Source: Siphonodentalium dalli
Lineage: Eukaryota; Mollusca; Scaphopoda; Gadilida; Siphonodentaliidae
Reading direction: 5' to 3'
Length of the DNA: 64,000 nucleotides
Assembly (NCBI GenBank): GCA_032622095.1
Contig: CP136067.1
Coordinates: 51,687,899-51,751,898 of the forward strand
The position numbers and the translations under genes are program-made. Positions 22,397 to 34,010 of the stretch are shown here, piece by piece. The notes below the pieces were generated by a model. That model worked only from the letters and a program-made list of their open reading frames with translations. It ran no database searches and was not told where the DNA came from. Within the stretch, counting starts at the first letter, position 1. Each line of letters begins with the position of its first letter.

Positions 22397-22492
22397 AGCG
22401 ATTTTACAAAACGAGTCCAGTAAATTAGGTCTGGACCGAGCCTTTGGCGAGGTGCAGACTGAATTTACTGGACGAGTTTTGTAAATTCCGCT
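22397..22492. repeat. Fold-back element with about 40-bp arms
   Basis: TTTTACAAAACGAGTCCAGT at about 22401 pairs with ACTGGACGAGTTTTGTAAA ending near 22487. The arms continue inward to AGGTCTG/CAGACTG. No coding capacity. Confidence 0.7.
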
Positions 22493-23830
22493 TAAACTGG
22501 GGACGAGTTGTAGATTATATGTATTGGTTACAATCAACTAAATATTTCCCATAGGCGACAGTGTTAGGGTTAAGCCATCCCCGCGATTCATTGCCCTACT
22601 GAGCCAAACTTTAAATACTTTTGCGTGTAGAACTCCATGTCGGACATAAGTTGTCAAAAAAGAAATGGTGCCTCACCATACTTATTCCTGGAAATAAATT
22701 GGCATTTCCACAACTACCCCCTTTTGTGCACAAATTTTTTAATATAGAAAAATACCCCCACCCCCTACCAAATTTGGCGACCAATGAAGCCGCTTGACGA
22801 ACAATCCCACACAAAAGGCCGAGGAATTAACATAGCCTATGAATTTCTGTTTTCTTTCACATTAAACAACCGAAGATATTATACACCATTCAGCTGCCGG
22901 TATTTTTTTATGCTGACTCGAGTTTCCCTACACAAATGCCAAGGGGCATAATTTCATGTATTTAGTTGCTTATAACCTATAACATGGTCCAAAATCTCGA
23001 AAAAAGATACTTAAATCAACAAATGGGATGCGAAACTAACACCGGCTTCGAGAAGGCATGTGATGACGTTTCATGTAACTACGCGTTGTTTGCCCGCGTA
23101 AAGAAATAGTTCCAGATAAATAAAGACTCTTTGTCGTATTTAATGGCGTCTATTTAATGACAAAACTTTCAATCTGTTTATTCATTATCGTTTGTTGGAA
23201 AAATATTGGAAGCCATAGTATTTTGAGACGTAACGTGCGGAATGTAAACAGACCACAAACCAAAGTCAAATGTCACCTGGCACTATTTCCTGTTATTAAA
23301 CGAACGTTTAATATCACAATTTATAGAGTGGGTTTATTGAATGGAATAAGGGTAGGAATATGTAATAAATATGAAAACATCACCATCATCAAAAACTCCC
23401 AGAGAAGTCTTTCGATTTTTCGTCCCGATGAAAACTTAATAGTAATACAACAGCAAAAGATGCACCAATGTTCGTTGAATGCCAACATCGTCAACACATA
23501 TGTTGTCTAATAGAAAAGAAGATTCTGAAGAACAGTCTGGAAGATTTGATTACATTGAGATCGCCTACTTGTATAACAAGTCCCGGTAATAAATTCCAGT
23601 GCTTGGTGACACGTTATGTGACGAAGTGTTTATGCGCGTCTTTTGATAGCTCTCTTTCTGTAATGTCAAATAGCGTCCTCTCGTACATGGATGGCTTATT
23701 ACGTAGGTATGTTATATACTCTGGAATTAATTGCTAAAGTGATGTAAATGTGTAGTCGTCTTCAAACGTACGTATAAGAGGGGCAAATGCTATTTGCCTT
23801 TTCAGGGACAATAGCATCGCTAGGGCTTGG
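22493..23830. other. Unassigned DNA with one ORF of note
   Basis: The plus ORF 23157-23510 (117 codons) starts with a hydrophobic, signal-like stretch (SICLFIIVCW) and has a few Cys residues. No family is recognisable, no splice context supports it, and chance ORFs of this size are expected in this much sequence. I do not call it a gene. Confidence 0.3.
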
Positions 23831-24130
23831 CAAAATACGTCCATGTTAATTTCAACAAAGGACCATAACGCTGGTGAAATTTAGCGGGCGGAACCCATAT
23901 TGGAACTTGACCTTTATATTGGGCCATTAAACTCACAAACCCAAATTTCATTCCATTCAATTCAGACTTACTAAAGTTATCATCCGGAAAAGAAAATTGA
24001 GTGCAAATCCAACAAAAGGGTCGTAACTGGTGAAAGTTGGCGGGTGGAACCCGAATTTGACATGGATTTTGTGTTAGTACACCCACATACCAAATTCCAT
24101 TGCAATCAGTTGAGACTATCTAACGTACAG
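23831..24130 (-). repeat. Two tandem units of a dispersed repeat
   Basis: Two copies of an order such as GGTGAAA(G)TT(T)(A)GCGGG(T/C)GGAACCC, then 'aattccattgcaatcag' type sequence, about 150-165 bp apart. The wording resembles the three-copy repeat at 36.9-37.5 kb (GGACGGAACCCG, GGAAATACCCCTACC), so they are probably one family. Confidence 0.5.
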
Positions 24131-24230
24131 CCTGAAACTAAAACAGCCAACGGGCGTCCCTACTTACGACGATACACTTGTGGGTTTGTCGCTATTGTTC
24201 TCCGACTTGTGGGGTGAAACTCACAAGTCA

Positions 24231-24363
24231 AAACATCCTCGCGAAAATACGCACATAATCTACCTATAATGTGAAATAGACACATAATTGTGATTATTTG
24301 ATTCTGAAATAATCAGATAATGGACTCATACCCGTTAGTTCGTTTTACGGCGCGGGCCACAGG
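24231..24363. repeat. Solo arm of the 62.2-kb palindromic element
   Basis: AACATCCTCGCGAAAATACG to GGCGCGGGCCACAG matches the left arm of 62164-62714 (AACATATCCTCCCGTAAATACG ... CTGGCCACAG) over its length. It stops abruptly where the next repeat begins at about 24362. Confidence 0.75.
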
Positions 24364-24468
24364 GTTTTTCATTCATATATATAAAACTAAGAACTGGAAA
24401 AGGCACAAGGGATAACTTTCCAAAGCAGATTCCAGACTATACTCCATTCCGACTCCACCTGGGTCCGA
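24362..24468 (+). repeat. Dispersed repeat of about 105 bp, copy 1
   Basis: TTTTTCATTCATATATATAA, GAACTGGAA(A)AGGC, GGGATAACTTTCCAAAGCAG, ATTCCAGACTATACTCCATT and CCGACTCCA. The same order is present at 29836-29935. The two copies diverge immediately after CCGACTCCA, where the TIR of the large element starts in copy 1. Confidence 0.8.
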
Positions 24469-25320
24469 ATCGGCATCTCCAGTTTAGACCTAGTTTAAAC
24501 TACCAGTTTAAACTGCGTTTAGTAGTAAAACCAAGGTTTTCTCCACCGCTGGGACGACATAGATTTGGTCGATTGCGTTACCTGTGGGCCACACTTGTCC
24601 AATTGCCTGTTTATTATCGCTACTTGTCAATGCATTGTCCGGTCACGCTATATAATCTCCTAATCAGGGGCCTGTTTCATGAAGCAATGTCATAAGATTA
24701 TCTTAAGATGGACTTAATCTAAGATCTAAGGTGGATCTTATGATGTAACTTTTCCGTTTCAAGAACACGTTTCACAAAACAAGATTAAGTCCTACTTAAG
24801 TAGTAATTTAAGTTCGCGCGCTTTTAGACTGGCTCTCGACAATTTATTACAGCTATGCACAGAAAATGTTGGTTCTGTGTGTGTTATATGCCTAGGTACA
24901 GTGTCTGGTGACAGATACTAGGGCGTGTCTAAGAATAATTATGATATTTTAATGCAAGGGCGATAATCAGTATAATGACTGGTGCATATTTAACTGCACG
25001 AGCGCGCCTTTTAACTGTGTTTTCGCGTCAGACCCCATCCACACATAGCTGCATGCTTCCAATGCCTATTTTATACAAACGTATCGAGCTCAAATATATT
25101 ATTTCAGTTATTAAAGGGACTTATACATCCTAACTCAGAATGTGAACCTTCACACATATAACATGACATTAAGGCGACGCGAGACATATGTTCGCTCCTT
25201 TCAATGCTGATATTGGGTTCTAATACATTATACGTCTTTGAAGCATCTATAATACCAGGAAACCGAATATGTCGCCACGACGGCATACACATACAATACA
25301 CCACAATGGAAGCACTGAGC

Positions 25321-25631
25321 TAAACGCTCTTTATTGATTGCCAACATTCATGGAATACTAACACAAAACGTTCTTTATTTATATTGCTATAATGTGAATA
25401 GGACTTCATATCGTGCTCCAAATAGACTTATTTCCAATCTGAGACATACTTGTAGAAGCCATATATAATTGATGTTAGTGTCATTTGCTCTGGTTCTGTT
25501 GACAAATGTGCTAAAAGCCTGTTATAATTAACAAACTGCGTATGAACTTCGAAAGTACGTTACGTTGAACGACATTCTGCATATATGTTTTAATAAAAAC
25601 CAAATCAACGACTTCTAATAAAGAGCGTTTA
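25321..25631. mobile_element. MITE with 15-bp perfect TIR TAAACGCTCTTTATT
   Basis: TAAACGCTCTTTATT at 25321-25335 is exactly inverted at 25617-25631. A second direct copy (AAAACGTTCTTTATT) starts 44 bp after the first, as in the paired module of other repeats here. No ORF. Confidence 0.7.
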
Positions 25632-25668
25632 TGATTAACAACACGTGAACAGACGGCCGGTTCACAGG

Positions 25669-25751
25669 CCCCTGGGGAAAATTACTAAATACCAATATAG
25701 ACTATACCACTGGTATAGTCTATATTGGTATTTTAGTAATTCCCCCAGGGG
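25669..25751. repeat. Near-perfect hairpin of about 38-bp arms
   Basis: CCCCTGGGGAAAATTACTAA with TACCAATATAGACTATACCA, a small CCACTGG centre, then the inverse ending TTACTAA-type/CCCCCAGGGG. The stem is almost complete, which suggests a recently formed or maintained fold-back. Confidence 0.8.
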
Positions 25752-25889
25752 TATGTGGGCCAGTTCACAGTGATATTATATGTTCTTCCGCGGATCCCGG
25801 TGTGCCCGCGCGGTCCGTATACTATATACATGCTATATATCTTTTTATTTCATAGTTAATAGATTATGATAATACACATAATAGTAATA

Positions 25890-26290
25890 AAATAACACAT
25901 ATTATGTATTATTATTTTGTTGATATATATACGGGGTACATATACAATACATTTTTACAATAAAATTATAGCATAATAATATAGAAAGGCAAGTAAATAA
26001 TAATAATAATAGCTGACATAAGCATTTATAAAAAAAAACTGAGTATAAATCATTCACTATTATCCTCGATGTGAAAATGTTCGGACTAATTGTCTCAACA
26101 TGAGTATTGTCTACAGTGCGATTGGGTGATTTGAATCGCAAATGATGTTCAACTCTATGTAAATAATTTCGTTTTGTTACAGCAATTAGAAATGTATATA
26201 TAGTCCGGTCTTGGTGGTTTACAGTTAGTAGCGGACACCCCGCCAATCTTGCAACCACTGGCCACGTCACTGCTATAGCTTACCAGTTGG
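25890..26290 (-). mobile_element. Possible LINE 3' fragment, degraded
   Basis: A minus frame (26270-25902) contains LHRVEHHLRFKSPN and is followed by AT-rich UTR and TAA-type repeats. The orientation and tail suit an old LINE 3' end, but no RT block is present. Confidence 0.25.
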
Positions 26291-26679
26291 TTATTAATTA
26301 CTACCATTTCTGAAACACCCCTCCGTGCTAGCAAGGTGTTATTCAGTTAAATGTGTTTATAATAATATATACATGAACTATATCCCATCCACATTTCGGA
26401 CCAACTGCGGATCACAACGTAGGTCTTAACTTTAAGATTATCTTATGACACCTCGCACCAGTCTTAAAGTTAATACCAAAGTTAAGACCATCTTAGGTTA
26501 AGACTTTGTTCGTAAAACGCACTTATGACTGAAGTTTGAACTTATGACCATCTTAAGTCCCAACTATGTCATAAGTTGCCTTCATGAAACAGGGCCCTGG
26601 GGAATAACCCGTGCGCTTTGAGAAATCACGACGAATGCACAGTCTGTTGTATAGCTGTTAGATATTATCTAATATCATC

Positions 26680-28190
26680 GACGAACATGACTTTTGGAAC
26701 TCAAAAATATCTCTTGAGGGCATGGGTGGGGGCCCGCCACAAATACCCCACAGAAACACCACCACCCCGGGGGTACCATCCGGACGGGTGAAAATGGGGT
26801 ATGGACCATTTTTGAGAACGGGAAGGATTTCGGCGAATTTGACGGCTGGGTGAATGGGTGGCTCGCCCAAAATACCCGATAGAAACATCACCCCTCACCC
26901 CGGGATAACAGGGGTATGGTCCATTTTCGAGAACGGTAAGGATTTAGGCTAATTAATTTGGCAGCAGGAGTGGGTGTCACGATCAAAATACACCATAGAA
27001 CCACCCCCTACCCACACCTCACCCAGGGGGGGGGGTGCCACCGAGGAGGTGGAAATTGGATATGCACAAATACCGAATAAAAATACCCCAACCCTCACCC
27101 CCGAGGAAGGGTACATCAAATAACCCATGTAAACACCCCACCCCTCACATCCGGGCGGGCTGGGGTGGGTTACCACCGAGGGGTGAAGATGGGATTTGAA
27201 CGAGAACTAGAACGGTACGGTCGAGAACGGTAAGGATTTCGAACAATTTGACGACAGGGGTGTGTGGCCCGCTCCAAATATCCCATATAGACACCATACC
27301 TTCATCCCTGGATGGTACCACCCTGCTGGGGTGAAAATGGGGTATGGAGCATTTTATTCATTATTCGCAAAAACATGCCTCTGTTGGTCAATATTACGGC
27401 ATGTGTAGGTGGCCCGCCCCAAATACCCCATTTAAACATCCCCCACCCCTCACCCGGGTGTCGGAATGGGGTATGGACCGTTATCGAGAACGGAGGATTT
27501 CGGCCAATATGACGTCATTGGTGGGCGGCCCGCCCTCAAATATAGTCCATATAAACACCCCCACCCTCACCGCGGGTGGTTCTACCCGAGCGGGCGAAAA
27601 TGGGGTCCGGTGTGTGCGTTGGGGTGTTTCTATGGGGGGAATTTGGGATGTGCCACCCACCGTTCTTGAAAATGGTCCATACCCCAATTCACCCCCCCCC
27701 CCCGGGTGGTACCCCCGGGTGAGGGTGTTTCTAGGGGGTAGTTGGAGCGGGCTACCCACACTGCTGACGTCAAATTGACCGAAATCCTAACCGTTCTCGA
27801 GAATGGTCCATACCCCATTTTCACCTCCTGGGGTGGTTCCCCCAGCGTTCAGGGGTGGGCTGTTTCTATGGGACATTTGAGCGGGCCATCAATCCATGCC
27901 GTCAATTGGCCGAAATCCTTACCAGTCTCGAAAATGGTCCATATCCCACGTTCACCCCGTCGGTGGTACCCCCCCCCCCGGATGTGAGGGTGGTGTGTTT
28001 CTATGTGTTATTTGGGGCGAGCCACCCACCCATACCATCAAATTGGCCGAAATCCTTACAGTTCTCCAAAATAGTCCATAAAAAAAAAATCCACCCCCTC
28101 ATGGAGGCAATTACCATCCCCGGGTGAAGGCTGGAGTGTCTCTGGTGGGTATTTGGGCGGGCCACAAACCCATGCGTCAAATTGACCGAA
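26680..28190. repeat. GC-rich tandem repeat of 127-137 bp units, arranged as an inverted array
   Basis: Left units read GAAAATGGGGTATGGACCAT, GAGAACGGTAAGGATTTCGG, TTTGACGG, then AAATACCCCATAGAAACACC with anchors at about 26790, 26917, 27334 and 27461. From about 27600 the same unit appears reversed (AATGGTCCATACCCCATTTT at about 27662, 27799, 27932, 28059). Each unit also holds a GGTGGTACC-type small palindrome. Long ORFs in this stretch are products of its composition and are not called. Confidence 0.85.
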
Positions 28191-28970
28191 AGAGACCTTT
28201 TTGTGAATAAGGAATCAGTTTCAAAAGTCATGTTCGTGTCTAACGTGTCAATCTGATCATTCCGATCCCGCCATGCTCTCAGCCGCCAAACCGACATCCG
28301 AACGAGCGAATTGCAAACAGACATATATAGCAAGAAATCATCCATCACACTGACACATATTTTGTTAGAATTTATCTCATAAGTACCGACATCGCCTCCC
28401 CGAAATCCACTAAGACTCTCCTGTGTGTACATTGAGTGACAAACGCCCGCGCATAAACGCCTCCCCCAATTCAAAATAAACTCTCCCATATACGCGAAGA
28501 AACAACATCAATACTGGGCGGAAAAAATCGGCCGAATAATTAAACCCAAAAAACTAGGTTTTAGTAAAACTTGGGGTAGGGTGGTTTAACTTTGATGTTT
28601 TTTCAAAGTATATTTAAAGGTATATTTTCGAGACGAGACGTATGGTACGTATAAATCATATATACCTAAGCTTATACTGATGATTATATAGCCAATTCAC
28701 CACTAACAATTAGTAATATTACCATATCTTTATCACGTCAATAAAACCTAATTTCAATTGAGATCGAATTCCACAACCTTAAACTGAGTTTATCACAAAA
28801 CTGGGTTTAACTACTCTAAAACCCAGTTTCACTCCCATAAAACCTAGTTTAACTACAGTAAAACCAAGTTTAAATCCCACTTAAACCTAGTTTAAACTGG
28901 CGTTATACCTGGTCTAGAATAAAACCTAGTCTAAACCAGAGATGCCGATTCGGACCCAGGTATTGTGCGA

Positions 28971-30443
28971 TGCTGTAATAGGACACATCTCGGAGGTACG
29001 CAACATCGTGAAATTACTAGGTTAATTTCGAGATTAAAAATTACATGTTGCTTTAATGCGCATCTGATTCGTAAAACATTTATCCACAGAGAATGTAAAC
29101 GCGGCAGCGTATAACCACCGAACTACTTTAATTAATGTCTTCATTAATCACCGTATAAACTTGACTAATCAACTTATATTTCTTGGATCGATATGATTGC
29201 AGGGTTAGATGTTGATCCCATTCTAACTTAACTTACTTACATTCCGATTCTGAATTTCATTCCATTTATTTTATATCATTTCGTTGATTTGCATAGAGCA
29301 GCACCATTTGAATGACTCGTAGTGTTAGGGCATCAAATTGTTTGATTGATTTATTGCAAAGTCACATATAACAGTGAAACAATCAAAACGTATATACACT
29401 AGGTAAAAAATTCGCGTATCACGTTCATCATTGTTCATTCCATGTACGTACACATATACAGTACATCATTATATATAAATCAGTAATTAAATTATATTAC
29501 ACAATAATAGTTGATAAACTTAACAAGTAGGATAATTACGTGTGTACACCCATGCAGTAAGACACCTTCTTAAAAGCACACATCGGGAATGGTATTTGTT
29601 AAGGTATATGAGATGTGGTGACAGTATTGACAAGAACTAATTTGTCAACAGCCAGATATCGTAGGATAAGCATTTAATGCCTCAATTGGCCTTCATTTGC
29701 CTATGTGTTCTACAGCAAACAAAATATTAGAAGGAGCATGCATATTAGACGAATGATTCGTATGTGTGAATATTTATCCGCCAAAACAAAAAAACGAAAT
29801 TCCATATTTATGACAATGATTACACTCAAGCAAGGTTTTTTTTTTCATTCATATATATAAATAAGAACTGGAAGAGGCGCAAGGGATAACTTTCCAAAGC
29901 AGATTCCAGACTATACTCCATTTCCGACTCCAGTAGTTCATAATTACTGATTGAACGTCAGCCCGCTCTAAGAGTGAATCTGATTGGCTGGTGTTATAAC
30001 GATTTTACGTGGCAGCAAAACCGCGTTGCTCCCATGCACTTACTTATGTTTACGTGTCGGTTTAACTGTTTCATTAGTTTTAAACACTACTCCACATGTT
30101 TGGGTTGAATTTGCGGGGGAAATTTTTGAAAACTAAAATTGTGTTCTTGTCACACATATTGGCACCACATCCCATAGACATTAATATGCACATAAAAGTC
30201 CGCTAGTTCACACGTCCTCCCGAATAAATTTATTTGACCAGTGGCCTTTATAGCAATTTGATTCTGGGAACAATATTTGAATAAAACGTTGCATCCAACT
30301 GTCTATGTTGTTAAAACATTTGATTAGACCCACTAATAAAACCAGATGTGACTTTTTGTGGTGCGTTGGGTGGTTTAGGAGCAAAGAAGTCGAAATTTCT
30401 GGTCATAAAGAAAATATTTCTGCAAACAAAACAAAATGTTTAC
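28971..30443. other. Unassigned DNA with repeat fragments
   Basis: 29836-29935 is the second copy of the 105-bp repeat of 24362-24468. The rest has no supported gene. A (TTGATTGATT)-type patch at 29340 could be the tail of a reverse-oriented retroposon. Confidence 0.4.
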
Positions 30444-30622
30444 TCCATGGCGAAACTTCGGAATTAAATAGTTTACCTGTATTTTCCATTACATACTTTT
30501 CGACTTGCCGATTAGTTTGTTGTCCGGATGATAAGGCAAGTTATGATTATCCGATAGCTTTCAAATTTAGTATGTAATGGAAAATACAGGTAAACTATTT
30601 GATTCAGAAGTTTCGCCATGGA
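30444..30622. repeat. Inverted repeat with about 54-bp arms and a 71-bp loop
   Basis: TCCATGGCGAAACTTCGGAA at 30444 and GTTTACCTGTATTTTCCATT pair with AATGGAAAATACAGGTAAAC and TTCGCCATGGA ending at 30622. Only a few mismatches separate the arms. Flanks keep weaker similarity (AGAAATGGTCACAC against its counterpart near 30340), so the original duplication was longer. Confidence 0.85.
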
Positions 30623-30868
30623 ATAACTCCACCAGAAATGGTCACACAAGACCCAAGTTCAAGCTTGGTCTGTATTTCCATGTGATTAATCCACATACTG
30701 GTCTTCCTTATATGAAGGCCAAATACCAAGTTTCATCAATCAAATTATGACGGACGGACAATTCATCAAGGTCTGAGTATCGAAGTACATGTAGGTCGAT
30801 AAACACAGAATATACAATCCAACAAAACTTAAAGAAGCGATAGAGAATGTTGCCTCAGAAATAAGAAG

Positions 30869-31080
30869 AGACTTACAAAACACATTAAATCATTCCGGAT
30901 GGCAATACGAAAGCGTTAAGAAGAGACTTACAAAACACATGAAATCATTCCGGATGGCAATACGAAAGCGTTTTAAACACATGAAATCATTCCGGATGGC
31001 AATACGAAAGCGTTTTAAACACATGAAATCATTCCGGATGGCTACATGAAATCATTCCGGATGGCAATACGAAAGCGTTT
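30869..31080 (+). repeat. Tandem repeat, 42- and 55-bp units, possibly of coding origin
   Basis: Five copies of a core ACATGAAATCATTCCGGATG + GCAATACGAAAGCG. The first spacing is about 55 bp and later ones are 42 bp, with one shortened copy. The sequence leading in (30830-30930) is open and reads EIRRDLQNTLNHSGWQYESV, which looks like protein coding. An exon or ORF fragment that expanded is a possible origin. Confidence 0.7.
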
Positions 31081-31149
31081 TTGATTGAAAACTTCTACTG
31101 AATATCTGCCATTTCGGTTTGTCTTTTGAAAACAAATAAAATTACGTTA

Positions 31150-31800
31150 ATTTTATTGGGTTTTTTTCTTAGAAATCCAAGGGTGCCAGTGAACATAGGA
31201 TACAAATTAGAAAACATACGAATTAGTTCCGGGAATATGGTTTCTAATTTGTACCCCATATGTACCATACATGGTACCCTGGGATTTCTAAGGGCAAAAA
31301 TAAAAGTGCCCAAATGTAACATTAACGGATAGGTGTAAGTAACCAGAAGTAACAATGTGTACCCTATGTAGCAATAGGTCTGAAATTGGTTCCGGAAAAA
31401 ATGATTTCTAATCTGTACACAATGTACTCTTGCATCTTTGGATTTCTAAGGAAAAAAATAACAGTAACCAATGGAACATTAGATGATAGTTAAAGTAACC
31501 AGAAGTATACCATGTGTTCCCTATATGTACCCATGGGCTGTACATTTGTTCAGGGAATATGCTTTATAATTTGTACACAATGTACCCATGTATATATCTT
31601 GGGATTTCAAAAGGAAAAAAACCAATGTAACATTAACTGATAGGTAAAGTAAATACCAGTAACCTTGAGTTGGCCCGTGTACCAATGGGCTGTAAATTAG
31701 TTCCGGGAATATGTGTTCTAATTTTCTACACTTCTAAAATATAACCATGCAATGTACCCGACGTAGATAACAAAAGGATTTAAAAGTTTTGTATTTTGCT
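31150..31800 (+). repeat. Tandem repeat of about 160-bp units with a palindromic first unit
   Basis: GGGATTTC(T)AAGG recurs at about 31281, 31440 and 31601, with a remnant near 31766. Between copies lie 'taacattaac-gatag-taaagtaacc' and 'ttctaatttgtac' blocks. The first unit also contains the inverse (CTTAGAAATCCAAGGGT at about 31170), so it can fold. No coding sense. Confidence 0.7.
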
Positions 31801-32067
31801 GTGTACCAAAATTAGACATAAGTTTCTGGCAACAACATTTATCCCACAGGGTTAAAATAAAGACAAACAATGGAATGCGGTTTTAGCTACCTGTTTAGCA
31901 AAACATAATTACAGGAAGCCGATACATGAATAATAATAAAAACAATTAACAATTTTTGAGGCGCAATAACCGCCGCCAGCAAAAACAAACCCCGAAAGGG
32001 GGGGCAAAGACATCAACCCTGTGTGCTCTCCAACAACAACGGAAAATGGGAGGGAGGGAGGGTTTTC

Positions 32068-32192
32068 AAAAATTGTTGACCGTCTTCTTCGATTGATAAG
32101 TTGGAAAGAAAGTTGACACCGACCGCGCCGCTCACCCCTACGTGTAAAAATATAGTTCTCCCAATTCCTGCTCAAGAGTTATCCCAATCGCT
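32068..32192 (-). repeat. Direct terminal repeat copy 2 of the Ngaro-like element
   Basis: Nearly identical to 38239-38367 (one clear mismatch, GATTGATAAG versus GATCGATAAG). It lies directly downstream of the RT/recombinase stop codon. An inverted AACAATTTTTGA / TCAAAAATTGTT pair at about 32070 and 31950 extends past it. Confidence 0.9.
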
Positions 32193-34010
32193 TCAAAAAT
32201 GCCCAAAATGAGAGCATGGATCTGCAAAACCTTGGAATTTATGGTGATATGTAAGAGCCGAAAGTGTGGAACGAATTGCTCTATAGGCATACCCCTGGTT
32301 ATACAAAAAGGCTACGAACAAGGATACTGTGCGCGTGCTTGCTGGGAAAGGCCGGGCTGAGATTTGCCGACAAAAGGCTACGTACTGATCCTTTGTTTTT
32401 CTGTACAACCGATGTGTGCGGTCAGCTAAGCTGTCATGGATGAGCTGGTCTACTGTTTGAGCCAAGTGCGCAACGCATAGTCTGCTGGTACTGGTGTGGG
32501 TTGTTCCGCGGCATGGGGGGTAGGCCCGACGAAATTCCTTAAACTGAAATCGACTGATGCTATCGCATGGAATATTTTGACACCCCGGGACATGACGAGC
32601 GCGGAAATGGATATTGTAGACTAGACAAGACAGGACCAATTGTCGCAAAAGGCATAAGATCGAAGTGTCCTTCGTAGTCTGTTTATTTATGACTGTGACT
32701 ATTGCTTCGTTATCGCAAAGAAAAAGAACTTTATGGTTCTTAAGTTTTGGCCCCCATATTTTAATTGCAAGTAAAATTGGGTACAATTCCAGCACAGCAA
32801 TGTTCATCGACCCCTCGGCAGTCTCCCAGGGGACAACAAACCACTCACTTCCAAAAATGGCCCCACAACCGCGCGATGTTGAAGCATCAGTATATAAATT
32901 GATAGAAACATTAGTGATCCAAGGGTCTTTGAGAAAAAGGGACCGGCCATTGAAAGAGTTTAAGAAAGCCATCCAAATTTGCAGATCTTTTTTAACGCTT
33001 TGAGTTAGTCGAAGTTTATGATGGGGGAAACGAACCCCTAGCGTTAAGTTAATCAAGCGACGAAGGAAGGCGCGACCAGGGACCACTACCGAGCAAGTAA
33101 AGCTGAGTAAACCAATAAGAGATTGTAATTCCCTGAGAGTAACCTTATGCCTAGCGAGGAAAAACTTTATAAGGCTTGAACATTTGGACAATTTCGCTTC
33201 GGGTAGGCGGGCCGATTTAGAAGGTACATCAAGTTCTATCCCCAAAAATATAATTGTCTGAGTGGGGGTAACCGTTTTTTCCCCGGCCAAAGGGACCCCA
33301 AGGTGTGCGCATATTTGGAGTGCTTTCGCCAAGTTGGTCCGACATTGGTTCTCACTAGAGGCGAAAATCAAAAAATCGTCTAACACGTGTAAGGTCTCAA
33401 TCCCATTATTTCTGAATATCCAAGCCAAAGATGTGCTGAATTTTTCGAAAATAAAGCAACTAGAACGACACCCCATGGGGAGGCACTTATCAAAATAGTA
33501 TTTGCCCTCCACTTGCATGCCCAACAATGGATAGTTGCTTGGTTTGACTGGGAGTTGTCTGAACGAATTTCGTATATCAAATTTCGCTAGGAAGCAACGA
33601 TCTGTCATGTCGCGTATCCTCTCAATGGCCTGTTGTATAGTTTGGTATGAGACCGAAGCGATCTCTTCTGGAATGCCATCATTAATGGAGTCCCCCTGGG
33701 GAAAAGAGAGATGGTGTATCATTCTATACGTTCCCGGCGTAGATTTCTCGACAACCCCCACTGGGGAGACTACAAAATTGTCGAATGGTGGGGCATCAAA
33801 TGGGCCCTGAATACGCCCCGCATTAATTTCATCAGTCAACTTCCCTTGAACGATCCCTGGGTAATCATTGGCCGATTTCAGATTCGGAGAGATGTGAAGG
33901 CTGGTACAAGTAGAACCAATGTCGAACCCCTCCTCGAAGCCCATAACCACATATTCCCGGTCTATGGTGTTATAACCACTACTAGTAAGCAGGGCCGCTA
34001 GCCTTCCCAC
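32193..34010 (-). pseudogene. RT-RNase H with truncated tyrosine-recombinase N-terminus (Ngaro/DIRS type)
   Basis: A 605-codon open frame. RT blocks: FDIRNSFRQL (catalytic Asp 145), CLPMGCRSSC (177-186) and HVLDDFLIF (Asp pair 211-212), the LDD wording being typical of DIRS-order RTs. RNase H follows, with LYTDAS (Asp 374), VLELYP (Glu 408), CDNEA (Asp 433) and CDSIS (Asp 483). Residues about 515-600 (DSLADRTHRLYRKTKDQYVA, LFVAFLYNQGY, IRSTLSALTYHH) match the helical core-binding domain of a tyrosine recombinase. The catalytic R-H-R-Y part is absent because the frame ends (SHFGHF stop) where the direct repeat begins. RT and RNase H look intact. The N-terminus overlaps the gag end in another phase. 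Confidence 0.9.

Larger units (their letters stand above)
24646..26600. mobile_element. Possible TIR element with CAGGG(GC)CCTGTTTCATGAA ends
   Basis: GGCCTGTTTCATGAAGC at about 24669 and GCCTTCATGAAACAGGGCC at about 26578 are inverted. Inner sequence on both sides is rich in CTTAAG/TCATAAG motifs, with matching ATGTCATAA(G). Inside lie a 311-bp MITE, a hairpin and a LINE remnant, consistent with repeated insertion. Two independent MITEs are the alternative. Confidence 0.5.
24467..28967. mobile_element. Possible large TIR element (inverted ends 4.5 kb apart)
   Basis: ACCTGGGTCCGAATCGGCAT at 24467 is matched in reverse by ATGCCGATTCGGACCCAGGT ending at 28967. Both ends are followed inward by AAACCTAGTTTAAACT-type subterminal repeats (24485-24525 and 28760-28940). 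No transposase frame lies between, and other elements are nested inside. It may be one nonautonomous element or two solo ends of a common MITE. There is no clear target duplication. Confidence 0.5.

Noticed and set aside
23157-23510. 117-codon ORF with signal-like start
   Set aside because: No recognisable family, splice sites or regulatory context. Its length is within chance for this much sequence, so it is mentioned only as part of the unassigned region.
26680-28490. Long overlapping ORFs up to 162 codons on both strands
   Set aside because: They follow the GC-rich tandem unit, occur in several frames and strands, and have no domain logic.
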